64,000 nucleotides of DNA. It comes from Phycisphaerae bacterium (GTDB lineage: Bacteria > Planctomycetota > Phycisphaerae > Sedimentisphaerales > Anaerobacaceae). The position numbers and the translations under genes were made by a program. The stretch lies in the NCBI GenBank assembly GCA_016782865.1, contig JADHXR010000005.1, positions 19,046 through 83,045 of the forward strand. Reading direction: 5' to 3'. The notes under the pieces are model-generated. The model did no database searches. It was given only the letters and a program-made list of their open reading frames with translations, and was not told the origin of the DNA. This document shows positions 45,362 through 55,200 of this stretch, piece after piece (position 1 is the first letter of the stretch; every line of letters begins with the position of its first letter).

Positions 45362-46144
45362 TCAGCCGGCCTCCGAGCTTGCAAATTCCATGCCCGGCTT
45401 GCTGAATTCCACCTGGTTATGGTAGGTCGCGTATTCGCTGACAACAGCGCCGCAAGCCCCGGCCCGCTGGGAATGCCAGGATTCCGGATCCTCGAGCGTA
45501 TAGAGCTTCCCCGACTCGGCCGTGCGTTTGGCGACGTACTTCGACTTGAACCACGCCTGGCCGTAACCCCATGGACGATCCTTCTCAGGCATCTCGCTAA
45601 TCAACTTCTCATCGCCTGCACCTTTGTACTCACCGAAAAACTCAACCGAACCGTAGCGAACGTGCCAGGATTCCATCTTTGGCCCGTATCCCTCGGTTCC
45701 GCCGATATGCCGATGCTCGGGCAGCATTTGGCCGGGAAGAAGGTAAATCTCATGCCCAAGATAGCCGTAGTCGCTATCCTTGAAATCACCTTTGTACGCC
45801 TTGGCGCCGTTTTGTCCGTAATTGCCCTTGGCGTTCACCCAGAATATCCCCGCCATGCCGAGCTTCTCGAAATCCCGTTGAACAAAGTCGCAGAGCCAGA
45901 GTTCATCGGTCTTCAGGACATCCGAAACCGGATAGCCAAACGCTTTCATCATTGAAAAGTAAGCTTCTTTGGAGGATTTGCCGTCAAATGCGCCGTTCTT
46001 TGCATAGAAAGCAGCGTTGCCGGGGTTCAGCGTCTTGCCTCGGCCGAGGCTTGCGCAACCCGTCGTTGCCATTGCTGCGGCTACACCTGCGACCGAATAC
46101 TTGAGTACGTCTCGACGACTTGTTTCCTGCTTGTCTTCGCTCAT
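45362..46144 (-). CDS. Tat/lipoprotein-type exported cupin-like sugar isomerase candidate
   Basis: A 260-residue protein with a Tat leader (TSRRDVLKYSV) that ends in a lipobox-like TTGC, so it may be a Tat-exported lipoprotein. The mature part has a cupin-type metal-binding stretch (LLPGQMLPEHRHIGGTEG) and resembles D-lyxose isomerase-like cupins, but the specific match cannot be confirmed by eye. It lies 122 bp downstream of the LsrF-like gene on the same strand and could belong to that carbohydrate operon. An AGGAG ribosome site precedes the ATG. Confidence 0.6.
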   Translation of the reverse strand: MSEDKQETSRRDVLKYSVAGVAAAMATTGCASLGRGKTLNPGNAAFYAKNGAFDGKSSKEAYFSMMKAFGYPVSDVLKTDELWLCDFVQRDFEKLGMAGIFWVNAKGNYGQNGAKAYKGDFKDSDYGYLGHEIYLLPGQMLPEHRHIGGTEGYGPKMESWHVRYGSVEFFGEYKGAGDEKLISEMPEKDRPWGYGQAWFKSKYVAKRTAESGKLYTLEDPESWHSQRAGACGAVVSEYATYHNQVEFSKPGMEFASSEAG

Positions 46145-46266
46145 GATTAGCTCCTGAGTTAATCCGATATTCTTCTAATTCAGACCTGCATTCCACAGGG
46201 AATTGCAGTCTCTCATCTACCGTTCTAACATTTGGTGCTCCACTCATAACGACCGCAGGCGTTCTG

Positions 46267-47145
46267 TCATTTCTTCAAGGTCTGGTAGAGATCGTATGCC
46301 TTTTCGGGCTTTTCGCCGTCATGCACGACAGTTCGAACCGCCTGAATCATTGCGACCGGATCCTCGGCCAAAAAGATATTACGGCCCATATCTACGCCCA
46401 GGGCGCCCTGATCGATTGCCTTGTATGCCATGGTCAGTGCATCGAGTTCAGGCATTTTCTTACCACCTGCGATGACGATCGGAACGGGACATCCGGCAAC
46501 AACCTCGTCGAATCCGGGCTCGCAATAATAGGTCTTGACGAAATGAACGCCCAGTTCGGCGACGACGCGAGAGGCAAGCCCGAGATAGCGCGAATCACGC
46601 ACGAGCTCGCGACCGACAGCGGTAACACCCAAAGTGGGAACGCCGTAGAGGTTGCCTTCATTGATCAGCCGAGCAAGATTGGCCAGCGTTGCTTTTTCGT
46701 GCTCGCCGCCAATATACGCCTGGGTGGTGACCGCCGAGGCATTCATGGCAATGGCGTCCTGAACAGTCACTCCGATGACCTCATCGCTCAAGTCCTTAAG
46801 GATGGTAGCCCCTGTGCTGCACCTCATCACCAGGGGTTTGTCGATCTCAGGCTGGATGCACGAGCGAAGAGTGCCCCGTGCACACATCAGGCAGTCCGTG
46901 TAGGGCAGCAACGGCGGGATGCTCAGGTCGATCCGTTCGAGACCCGAGGTTGGTCCCATGATGTAGCCGTGATCGAAAGCCAGCATAACGGTCTTGCCGC
47001 TTTTAGGATTGAATATTCGGGAAAGACGATTCTTCATGCCCCAGTTCAGGTGCGCCGAGCCTTTCAGGAAGAAACCCGGTGTTTCCATCGGCACATCCAC
47101 GCTGAAGTCTTTGGCGGTCTCACCACTCTTATCTCTGTCAACCAT
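46267..47145 (-). CDS. LsrF/FbaB-type class I aldolase (DhnA family)
   Basis: A 292-residue aldolase of the DeoC/FbaB family. It has the phosphate and Schiff-base features of LsrF-type proteins: MLAFDHGYIMGPTSG, the Lys in HFVKTYYCEPGFDEV, IVIAGGKK and GVDMGRNIF. LsrF is the thiolase of the AI-2 pathway; without lsrK or lsrG here, a role as an aldolase for a phosphorylated ketose is more likely. It starts inside the 3' end of dhaL (8-bp overlap) with GAAAGGAG, so the two are coupled. Confidence 0.82.
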   Translation of the reverse strand: MVDRDKSGETAKDFSVDVPMETPGFFLKGSAHLNWGMKNRLSRIFNPKSGKTVMLAFDHGYIMGPTSGLERIDLSIPPLLPYTDCLMCARGTLRSCIQPEIDKPLVMRCSTGATILKDLSDEVIGVTVQDAIAMNASAVTTQAYIGGEHEKATLANLARLINEGNLYGVPTLGVTAVGRELVRDSRYLGLASRVVAELGVHFVKTYYCEPGFDEVVAGCPVPIVIAGGKKMPELDALTMAYKAIDQGALGVDMGRNIFLAEDPVAMIQAVRTVVHDGEKPEKAYDLYQTLKK

Positions 47146-47785
47146 TGTCTAATGCTCCTTTCACAAAGCCTCTGAATATTAAAGAAACGGAAACTGCCCC
47201 CGGGTCTTCGTGGCCCAGACTTTGTTGAGCGGCATTCTTCGCCCGACCCAGGCGGGGCTCCAAATCTCTGGTAGAGCGGGCCCCCTCGCCGGCGGCATCG
47301 GCGGCCTGCTTGAGGACGGCTGCAATATCCAATCCCTCATCAGCAGCCCGGCGAGCCTCCTTGACAGCGGGAGCCAGTGCGTCCATAACCGTTTTATCAC
47401 CTATTTGAGCCTTGGTCTGTTTGCGGAGGCAGTTCAAGCCGGCCTCGAACATCTCGGCGACAGCCCCGACATCCAGTACCTCGGCCTCGGCTACGCCACT
47501 CGACATGCCCATGAAGAAAGAGCCGAATAGAGGCCCCGTCGCCCCTCCGTCGGTGCCCATGACCGCCCAGGCGACATCACTAAGTAACTTCTTGATCTGC
47601 CCGGTTTGAGCGGCGCTGACTGAATTTTCAAGATTCTCCATAGCACGAAGCATGGTTGTGCCATGGTCGCCATCGCCACCGAAGGAATCCAGTTCAGAGA
47701 GCCTTGCGTGGTTTTCCTTAATCTGCCTGGCCGCCCCGAGCAGCATCTTTACCATGACTTCATAATCCAGAGCGTCTGTCATCAT
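47138..47785 (-). CDS. dhaL: Dihydroxyacetone kinase L subunit-like protein
   Basis: A 215-residue all-alpha protein with the DhaL nucleotide site (SFGGDGDHGTTMLRAMENL) whose acidic residues coordinate Mg-ADP, and a later ATGPLFGSFF loop. In the bacterial system DhaL receives phosphate from DhaM or, in ATP-dependent kinases, acts as the ATP-binding half. No dhaM or PTS gene is visible here, so ATP-dependent function with the adjacent DhaK is more likely. The gene is between dhaK and the aldolase. The gap to dhaK is 38 bp. Confidence 0.88.
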   Translation of the reverse strand: MMTDALDYEVMVKMLLGAARQIKENHARLSELDSFGGDGDHGTTMLRAMENLENSVSAAQTGQIKKLLSDVAWAVMGTDGGATGPLFGSFFMGMSSGVAEAEVLDVGAVAEMFEAGLNCLRKQTKAQIGDKTVMDALAPAVKEARRAADEGLDIAAVLKQAADAAGEGARSTRDLEPRLGRAKNAAQQSLGHEDPGAVSVSLIFRGFVKGALDNG

Positions 47786-47823
47786 CTTCTAACCTTTGAG
47801 GCGCATTCAATGCCCGGGGGCTT

Positions 47824-48822
47824 TTACGTTGCCATGCACGGACACTTGCACGGCGCATCCCACAACTTGATCAGTTCAGAATCCATTCGAGCCATGAACA
47901 TCTGAAAGCCTCCCATTTCCTGCACCGTCAAGAATTCTCCAGCCGTACAACGAACCATGTTGATCTTCTTGCTATCAAGGATCTTCTTGCAACTGTTCAA
48001 GACTATATACTGTTCCATCAGGGTGGTCGAGCCGACGCCATTGATCAATAGCAGGATATCTTCGCCCTGCTGTATTGAAAGATCCTCGATGAGCATGTCC
48101 AGCATTATCTCGGCGGTTTTGTCGGCCGTTGCGAGTTCGGTCTGGGCGCTGCCGCTTTCACCGTGCTGGCCCATACCGATGACCATATCCTTTTCAGGAA
48201 TCTCCGAAATGGCCTCTCCCGTCGAGGGATGCGTCGCTGAGGTAACGGCCACGGCCAAGGTCGCCATGTTCCGCTCCATTCGGTTGGCGATCTGGCAACA
48301 TTCATCGAGGCTTGCGCCCTGCTCAGCCGCGGCGCCGGCGGCCTTGATGACCGCAAGACATCCGATCAAGCCCCGGCGTTCCTCGGGTTTGTCCCGCGGG
48401 CCGGTGGAGATATCGTCTCGCGTGAGTATCTGCTTGACATTGAGCCCCTCCTTCTCGGCCATTTCCATAGCCATATTTGCCGACATCACATCGCCGTCGT
48501 GATTCAGTACGATCAGGAGAACACCGGCCGGCCTGTCGGCCATGCGCAGGGCTTCCACGAGCCGGGGAGGACCCGGGGCCGCAAATATCTCACCGGGTAC
48601 GCTGATATCGAGCAGTCCTTCGCCCACATAGCCGCTCAGTGCGGGCTCATGCCCGCTGCCGCCTAATGTCACCAACGCCACTTTGTCTCGGGATTTAGGT
48701 TTTGCGCGAACCACCTGATTGTTCCCAGCCAATTTGATTTTGTCTGCATGCGCCAGGGCGAAGCCGCTGAGCAACTCGCTGACCAGATCATCAGGATCGT
48801 TAATAAACTTCTTCATCGTCAT
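47824..48822 (-). CDS. dhaK: Dihydroxyacetone kinase K subunit-like protein
   Basis: A 332-residue protein with DhaK signatures: GGSGHEPALSGYVG near the N-terminus, LNHDGDVMSANMAMEMA, and the substrate-binding histidine region IGMGQHGESG (canonical HGEPG). It binds the ketone substrate covalently through the His and phosphorylates it with DhaL. In some bacteria such kinases act on erythrulose rather than dihydroxyacetone, so the sugar is uncertain. GGAAAGG precedes the start. It is the first gene of a three-gene operon with dhaL and the LsrF-like aldolase; a further cupin gene follows. Confidence 0.88.
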   Translation of the reverse strand: MTMKKFINDPDDLVSELLSGFALAHADKIKLAGNNQVVRAKPKSRDKVALVTLGGSGHEPALSGYVGEGLLDISVPGEIFAAPGPPRLVEALRMADRPAGVLLIVLNHDGDVMSANMAMEMAEKEGLNVKQILTRDDISTGPRDKPEERRGLIGCLAVIKAAGAAAEQGASLDECCQIANRMERNMATLAVAVTSATHPSTGEAISEIPEKDMVIGMGQHGESGSAQTELATADKTAEIMLDMLIEDLSIQQGEDILLLINGVGSTTLMEQYIVLNSCKKILDSKKINMVRCTAGEFLTVQEMGGFQMFMARMDSELIKLWDAPCKCPCMAT

Positions 48823-49124
48823 CGTTTGGGCCCTTTCCGTACAAGGCTACTTATTTTCCGTGAATTCAACGGCCTCACCGCAATCATTGCTGAAGCGAGG
48901 GTAATCATTCAGACCAATCAGCCGATACCTTCAATTTCATGCGCCAAGCTACTCACCTGCGTTTTTCAATCCCCAGATAATATCAAAGTATTACTGTCCG
49001 GCCACCAAGAAACCCCTGTTTTGAGAGGATTTTCTCTTTTCACGAGTATTTTCGTGGCTTTTCATCGTGCATGCGCCCGACGGTGTCAAACTTGAAATAC
49101 CGCATGCACGTTGGACGATAGCGG
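48823..49124. other. Gap upstream of the dhaK operon, nothing recognised
   Basis: A 302-bp stretch between two same-strand units. It should hold the dhaK promoter and the end of the por transcript, but I see no clear hairpin with T-run and no convincing hexamers. Confidence 0.3.
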
Positions 49125-50051
49125 CTACTTCGTGGCCGCCTGCCGACCAAGCAGCCAATCCCACTGTTGGTCAACGCGCGTCTGAAAATCCTGGACGAGA
49201 TGACTCCACTTGGCGTCCCTGAGATGCCTGAATCGCCCTTGAGTGAACAACCAGTCTGTTACCGGGAGTTTTTTCTTGGGCTCATAATTGACCTTGAAGT
49301 TTTGGTCTTCGACCTCGTATAGTGGCCAGAAGCATGTCTCGGCGCCGAGGCCCGCCAATTCAACAGCCATGTCCGGGGCAATACGCCAGCCGGGAATACA
49401 CGGACTGAGGATATTGAGGAACGCCGGTCCGTCGATCTCGATGCCTTTCTTGATCTTGTTCGACAGATCGACGGGATTGTGTATGCTGGCCTGAGCCACA
49501 TAAGGAATGTGGTGTGCGATCATGATACGCGTGAGGTCTTTTCTCTGCTGCTGTTTGCCCGCTACGACCGTCCCTACGGGCGTTGTCGTCGTAGCCGCTC
49601 CCAGGGGAGTCGCCCCGCTTCTCTGGATACCGGTGTTCATGTATGCCCCGTTGTCATAGCAGATGTACAGAAGATCATGGCCCCTTTCCATTGCCGCGCT
49701 GAGGGATTGAATCCCGATATCGTACGTTCCGCCATCGCCGCCGATCGCCACGCACTTGATTTTTTTGTCGGTCTTATTCTTCCTTCGATGGACCTTGTGC
49801 AAAGTCTCAACTCCGCTCATCATCGCCGCAGCGTTCTCAAACGCAGTATGTATCCAGGGCACTTTCCAAGCGGAATAAGGGAAGATCGACGAGGCCACTT
49901 CGAGGCATCCCGTTGCCGACCCCACAACGATATCGTAGTCCGTGACTCGCGTGAGCATTTTAGTGAAGATCGGAACCGGACAGCCGGCACACAACCTGTG
50001 CCCGCTTGAAAAGGCCGCTTCTTTCTTTGCCATCTCCTGCAACTTAGGCAC
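49125..50051 (-). CDS. porB: Pyruvate:ferredoxin oxidoreductase, beta subunit
   Basis: A 308-residue thiamine-pyrophosphate subunit: the N-terminal HRLCAGCPVPIF cysteines and the later cysteines bind a [4Fe-4S] cluster, and GGDGGTYDIG with YDNGAYMNTG forms the TPP-Mg site. With PorA, PorD and PorG it oxidises pyruvate to acetyl-CoA, reducing ferredoxin. Start is a GTG at 50051 with GAGGAGG upstream, inside the porA stop region (3-nt spacing). It is the last gene of the operon. Confidence 0.92.
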   Translation of the reverse strand: MPKLQEMAKKEAAFSSGHRLCAGCPVPIFTKMLTRVTDYDIVVGSATGCLEVASSIFPYSAWKVPWIHTAFENAAAMMSGVETLHKVHRRKNKTDKKIKCVAIGGDGGTYDIGIQSLSAAMERGHDLLYICYDNGAYMNTGIQRSGATPLGAATTTTPVGTVVAGKQQQRKDLTRIMIAHHIPYVAQASIHNPVDLSNKIKKGIEIDGPAFLNILSPCIPGWRIAPDMAVELAGLGAETCFWPLYEVEDQNFKVNYEPKKKLPVTDWLFTQGRFRHLRDAKWSHLVQDFQTRVDQQWDWLLGRQAATK

Positions 50052-50053
50052 CG

Positions 50054-51235
50054 TTAGCCTCCTCTGACATTCAGAAAATCAAACATTTTCTCGACCTTGC
50101 CGTTATTGAGATATTCCTCGCTCTCTTTGAAGACATCCTTGATATCGTCGAGAAGCATCACTCTTCCGCCAAGGCCATACGTTCTGTTGTAGAGAAGAGG
50201 CTTAGCCTCTGCATCGTAGAGCGCGTTGGATATTTCGCTGAACAGGGGCCCGTAAGCCCCCATGCTTGTGGATCTGTCCATGACGGTAACAATCTTGCAA
50301 CCCTTCAGGGCCTGTGCGATCTCGGCGTAAGGGAAAGGTCTGAACAGCCGAATCTTGAGCAACCCGACCTTTTCCCCTTGCTCTCTAAGCTCATCAATAA
50401 CTTCTTTGATCTCGCCGGCAACGGAGTTGATAGCAACGACAACTCTATCGGCGTCATCAAGGCAGTAGGACTCGAAGAGGTCGTATTTTCTTCCGAATTC
50501 CTCGCCGAATCTCATCGAGACGTCCTCAATGACCGATTTGGCCCTGTACATAGCTTCCTGTTGGCCTCTCCTGTGTTCGATGTAGTAATCGTGGAGGTCA
50601 AGGGCGCCCCAGGTTACGGGATTGTCGGTATCCAGGAGGGAATTGAGGGCGGTATGCTCGCCGATGAAGTCCCGGACCTTTTGATCTTCTTCGATTTCCA
50701 TCGTCTCAATCGAATGAGAGATGATAAAGCCGTCCATACATACCATCACGGGCAAACGAACTTCCATGTTCTCGCCGATGACAGGAGCCATGATCATGTT
50801 GTCGTAGGCTTCCTGGTTGTTCTCGGCGTAGAATTGTATCCATCCGGCATCGCGAGCCCCCATGGAATCGCCGTGATCGCAATGGATGTTGATCGGAGCG
50901 GAAATCGCACGATTAACAACGGTCATCAAAACCGGCTGTCTCATGCTGGCGGCGATGTAGAGCATTTCCCACATCAACGCCAGGCCGTTCGACGATGTGG
51001 CGGTCATTACCCTGCCGCCCGCCACAGACGCTCCTATGCACGCCGACATGGCGCTGTGCTCGCTCTCGACGGTGATAAGCTCGGTGTCCACCTTGCCGTC
51101 TGCAACAAACTTGGCAAAGTCCTCGATGATCTGTGTCGATGGTGTAATTGGAAAAGCAGCCACAACGTCGGGGTTTATTTGACGCATGGCCTCGGCCATG
51201 GCTCCGTTTCCAGTGATTGCAATGGTTTTAGGCAT
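50054..51235 (-). CDS. porA: Pyruvate:ferredoxin oxidoreductase, alpha subunit
   Basis: A 393-residue alpha subunit with the typical GNGAMAEAMRQINPDVVAAFPITPSTQI opening and ESEHSAMSACIGASVAGGRVMTATSSNGLALMWEM, which holds the catalytic region of the family. It forms the substrate-binding half of the oxidoreductase. It lies between porD and porB with gaps of 13 and 2 bp. A weaker ribosome site (AAGTGGA) precedes the ATG. Length is normal for the four-subunit type. Confidence 0.93.
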   Translation of the reverse strand: MPKTIAITGNGAMAEAMRQINPDVVAAFPITPSTQIIEDFAKFVADGKVDTELITVESEHSAMSACIGASVAGGRVMTATSSNGLALMWEMLYIAASMRQPVLMTVVNRAISAPINIHCDHGDSMGARDAGWIQFYAENNQEAYDNMIMAPVIGENMEVRLPVMVCMDGFIISHSIETMEIEEDQKVRDFIGEHTALNSLLDTDNPVTWGALDLHDYYIEHRRGQQEAMYRAKSVIEDVSMRFGEEFGRKYDLFESYCLDDADRVVVAINSVAGEIKEVIDELREQGEKVGLLKIRLFRPFPYAEIAQALKGCKIVTVMDRSTSMGAYGPLFSEISNALYDAEAKPLLYNRTYGLGGRVMLLDDIKDVFKESEEYLNNGKVEKMFDFLNVRGG

Positions 51236-51248
51236 TTCTTGATTCCAC

Positions 51249-51587
51249 TTAAGTTTCTTCGCGGACGAATTGTATCACCTCTTTGGCGCCTTTCTTGTTC
51301 ACCGGGCATTCTCTTACGCAGAGGCCGCAGCCTTTACAGTAAAAGTAGTCTATTTTCCGGATTTCCTTTCGATCCTTTCCGCTCGGTGTCTTCCCATCCC
51401 TCAGGAGAAACGCTCCTTCCGGGCAGAACACCCAACACGTCAGGCAGTGAATGCAGTTCTTCTCTTCCCAGACCGGCCTCCATGTCCTCCATGTTCCGGT
51501 CTCGTAGTCAGCGGCATTGCCGCCCTCCGTAATGACGCCGCCCGGTGGCAGTTCCTGCCACTTCTTCAGTCGATACTTGTCTTTCAT
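51249..51587 (-). CDS. porD: Pyruvate:ferredoxin oxidoreductase, delta (ferredoxin) subunit
   Basis: A 112-residue 2[4Fe-4S] ferredoxin-like subunit. Its cluster motifs are CIHCLTCWVFCPEGA and CKGCGLCVRECPV, arranged as in PorD. It passes electrons from the alpha/beta TPP centre to external ferredoxin. It starts in the 4-nt ATGA overlap with the porG stop, so translation is coupled. Length is normal. Confidence 0.92.
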   Translation of the reverse strand: MKDKYRLKKWQELPPGGVITEGGNAADYETGTWRTWRPVWEEKNCIHCLTCWVFCPEGAFLLRDGKTPSGKDRKEIRKIDYFYCKGCGLCVRECPVNKKGAKEVIQFVREET

Positions 51588-52159
51588 ACTGTCTCAACCT
51601 CATCATAGCCACATTGGATCGCCTCAACATTCTTGTCGACGAGGTGCGGAGCAAGCATGTGAGAGAATATATGTTTGGCCTCTTCGAGAAGCGCTTCAAG
51701 TGAAATGACATCCGGACATGCCCTGGCAAAGGCGCCCATCATGGCGGAATTCGGAATCTCTCTCTTGAACAGCCTGTGCGAAATGCTGTTGGCCGGCACC
51801 GTGTATAAAGTCTGGCCGTCAAGGCCCAGCGCCTTCCTGGTCTCGGCAGGACTCTTCTCGGTATTAACGACAAAGATCGTCTTATCACTGACCCCGTTGA
51901 GAAGGCCCTTTGTGCCGATAAGCGTCGGATCCACTATCATGACAACATCCGGCTCAAGAACGGGAGTATGGATTCTGATCTTCTCATCGGAGAATCTGTC
52001 GAAAGCCCTCAGAGGGGCTCCACGTCTCTCAGGCCCATAGTCAGGAAACGCTGAAACGTGCTTTCCCGTCCCCTGAACCGCTTCAGCGAGCGATTTTGCC
52101 CCCGTAACAGTTCCTTGGCCGCCTCGTCCATGCCACCTGATTTCAAAGTACTTGGACAC
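51584..52159 (-). CDS. porG: Pyruvate:ferredoxin oxidoreductase, gamma subunit
   Basis: A 191-residue gamma subunit beginning with the family motif EIRWHGRGGQGTVTGAKSLAEA. It is the first gene of porG-porD-porA-porB, the four-subunit order usual in anaerobes and archaea, in contrast with the single-chain enzyme of many other bacteria. Start is a GTG with AGGAGG 5 nt upstream. It follows the giant HzsA-like gene by 43 bp on the same strand, which may or may not be cotranscribed. Confidence 0.92.
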   Translation of the reverse strand: MSKYFEIRWHGRGGQGTVTGAKSLAEAVQGTGKHVSAFPDYGPERRGAPLRAFDRFSDEKIRIHTPVLEPDVVMIVDPTLIGTKGLLNGVSDKTIFVVNTEKSPAETRKALGLDGQTLYTVPANSISHRLFKREIPNSAMMGAFARACPDVISLEALLEEAKHIFSHMLAPHLVDKNVEAIQCGYDEVETV

Positions 52160-52202
52160 TCGAACCTCCTGGATCGCGTATAGTCAAGCAATTGTCACGA
52201 TC

Positions 52203-55200
52203 CTATTTCTTTGCCAGAACATTCCGCGATTCACAGACTACGCGAAAACCAACATTGAATACGCCCTGCCATTGGGGGTAGTTGAGTCTGAACGCAGATG
52301 TTGCACGTTTTGGCCTGTCGTAGAAAGAGCCGCCGCGGGCGACCTTCGCCCCGTCGCCGGTGTCTTGGCCCGATTTGTACGGATACGGCTTGTACGTGCT
52401 CGATGTCCACTCACTGACGTTACCGTGCATATCGTACAGCCCCCATGCATTTGGCTTGTACTTTCCGGCATCGGTTGTAACAACCGCGCCGTCGTTGACT
52501 CCTTTGGCACTTGGAATCCATTTCGGCGAGTCGTGGGGCGTCAGACTGTTGACGCGCTCATCGGCGAGATTCGCATATTTGCTGAAATCATCGCCGAGGC
52601 CACCGTAGCTCATATCAGTATCCGTGCCTGCCCGACAGGCATATTCCCACTGGGCTTCCGTAGGCAGGACGAACTTGCGCCCGGTCTTTTGGGAAAGCCA
52701 GTTACAGAACGCCGTCGCCTCCTTCCATTTCACTCGGATAACAGGCTGGTTTCCGCGATCGGCAGCTTCCCCACGCCTGCTCTGGTCTTTGTTATACACG
52801 CTGATGTAGCCGGCACTATGCGTCTTGTCAAAGAGCGCATATTGGTTGTTGGTCACCTCGAACTTACCCATGTAGAATGGTTTATCGATTTTGACAGGTG
52901 CGGTCGGATACTCGTCGGGATATCCGTCGGCGGATCCCATGACAAACTCTCCGGCCGGTATCAACGCAAGCTCAAGCTTCACCCCATCGGCAAGGTCAAA
53001 GCTCAATTCTCGCTGCACACCTGCGTTTTCCTGCCGCAGTTTCGCATTGTCGGCGTTGATCGGCCAGCTCGCAAGGTGAGCCATTGTCGCTGCCGGGCGG
53101 GCAACGCGTTCGGGGTGCACGAATTCGGCCTTCTTGACCTCAATCGAGGGGTAGACCTCAGGCTTATCGTCAAGATTGGCATATAGCCGTCTCATCTCGA
53201 GCCGCCGTTGCTCGAAGTTACCGGCGATTCTCTTGTGTTCTGTCCATGTGCCGTGGTCGGGAACATTCAAGTCGATCCAGGTGACGATTCTATCCCACGC
53301 CTCTTCATCGAGTTTGACGCCGTGATGTCCTTTCTCGAGCATCTGCACGAGTTCACTCGTGCCGGCATAGTATTCCAGGGGCTCCTGCATGAAATAATCG
53401 CTTTCGGGCCCCGGACGACGTACAAACGGATGCAATTCACAATATGAGGGTGTGAAATTCCTGAACGGGCTGGGCCGGTCTATTGTGAAATTGGGGCGGT
53501 CATTGTGCTGCCCATCGTGACATCCCACGCAATTTTTGTCCAGCACCGGCTGAACCTCACGCTTAAAACTGAATCCCCGCCTGGGGCCGCGCCACATTTC
53601 TATCTCCGACGGCTTGCGAAGCATCGCTATTGTCGGCTTTGCCGATGGAACCATACTTTGACTCTCATGACAGCCTACACAGGACAGCACCTCGCCCGGC
53701 ATGGCCGTAAACCAACTTCGCATTATTTGAAGGGCCCGGCCTTTCCCGTCGAGCGGTTGGACTGCGATAGGCGTGTTCGCCGGAACTCGGAAATTGGCCG
53801 AACCATCCTTCTCAACAGGAACCGTCCCAAGAGTGCGTCGCACATCCCAGGGACCGTCGATCCCAACATGGATGTGCCCGCCCATCTGAGGGTAGGCAAA
53901 ATGGTATTCGTAGATTCTCAGCTTTTTGACGGTGCCTCGAGGCACCCCTTCGAGGCCTTGGCCGGTATAGATATCGCTAAGATATACGAGGGCATCCTGT
54001 CTCCTCGGATCGATCTTGTCGGGGACTACCGGAGGCCGCTTCCTCTTGCGAATCGGCACCGGCTCGAAAAGCCTGAACCCGGGCTCTTCTTTGAGCAGCA
54101 GCAGATTATCGAAAGTATCGACGAGGTAAATTCCCCATAAAGCCGTCGGATCCGGCTGCATCGCCGTGAGGAAATACTTCTCGCTCAGCGGATACGGATG
54201 CAGGAACTTCGGCCAGGAGCTATCGACAATCGAGTCGCCGATCACCGGCTCTACCTTCTTGCCATATCCCGGAATCCGCTGAACCGCTCCGTCGGCCTGC
54301 TGCCTGCCTCTGGCGGGATCGAAAATCAAGAGTTCACCCATTCGCGGCACACCGTGATGACCCGATATTACTGCCACAACCGCCGTGGGCTGATTCGGAA
54401 TGGCTTTGGCGTAGAAGAAGGAGTTCGGCCATGGAGAATTGCTGCCGTAATATTCCATCTGGTTAGTGCCGTCCGGATTCATGTGGAAAAGTAATCGCGT
54501 GAAATAATGCGGCAAATCGGAATACTCCCATCGCGAATACAGAACCCTGCCGTTGTTCAAAAGCGTCGGACACCAGTCATGATCCTGATCGAAACAGAGT
54601 TGGCGAATACCCATACCGTCGGCGTTCATGATAAACAGGTTGGCGACGGTATTGCCGCCGCCGACACAGGGAACACCCTGGAAACATCTCGTCGAGTCGA
54701 AAATAATCCTGTCGTCGGCGAGATAACAAGCATCGTAATTTTCCACATCAACGTGTTCGCCCGGGGTGACCTGCCTCAGGCCTGAGCCATCGACGCCAAT
54801 TTCCCAAATCTGCCATCGGTCGTGGCTGCCGGGCATTGAGAACAACATCTTGCCGCCGTCAAAATGCAAATCGACATCACCGACAAATCGACCCTTTTCA
54901 GGCCTGTACAGCGTCGTAAGCCGTCCCACAGGGCGTTTGACAGATAGTGTCGCTATCTCGTTGTCATAACCGTTCTTGGGCAGTGCACAGTTGCCCTGCC
55001 AGTTCTGGGGCAGCCCCTGGTTGCTCTTGACGTTTCGCTTGACGACGAGAATCTTGTCGAAATCAAGCAGCGGATTGGACATCAGTGCATCCCGTCTCAA
55101 GTCGAGGATCTCACCGCCAATTCTGACTACAGCTTCGGGATCCGCATTTTCCTTCGCGGCCTCATATTTCTTCTCCAACGTATTCAATTGCTCAAGCAAT

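Noticed and set aside
46267..47145. Naming the aldolase lsrF and inferring AI-2 quorum sensing
   Set aside because: No other lsr gene is present and the neighbours are dihydroxyacetone-kinase-like, so only the family is claimed.
50378..51532. A 384-codon plus-strand frame opposite porA and porD
   Set aside because: Antisense to highly conserved subunits with all motifs present.
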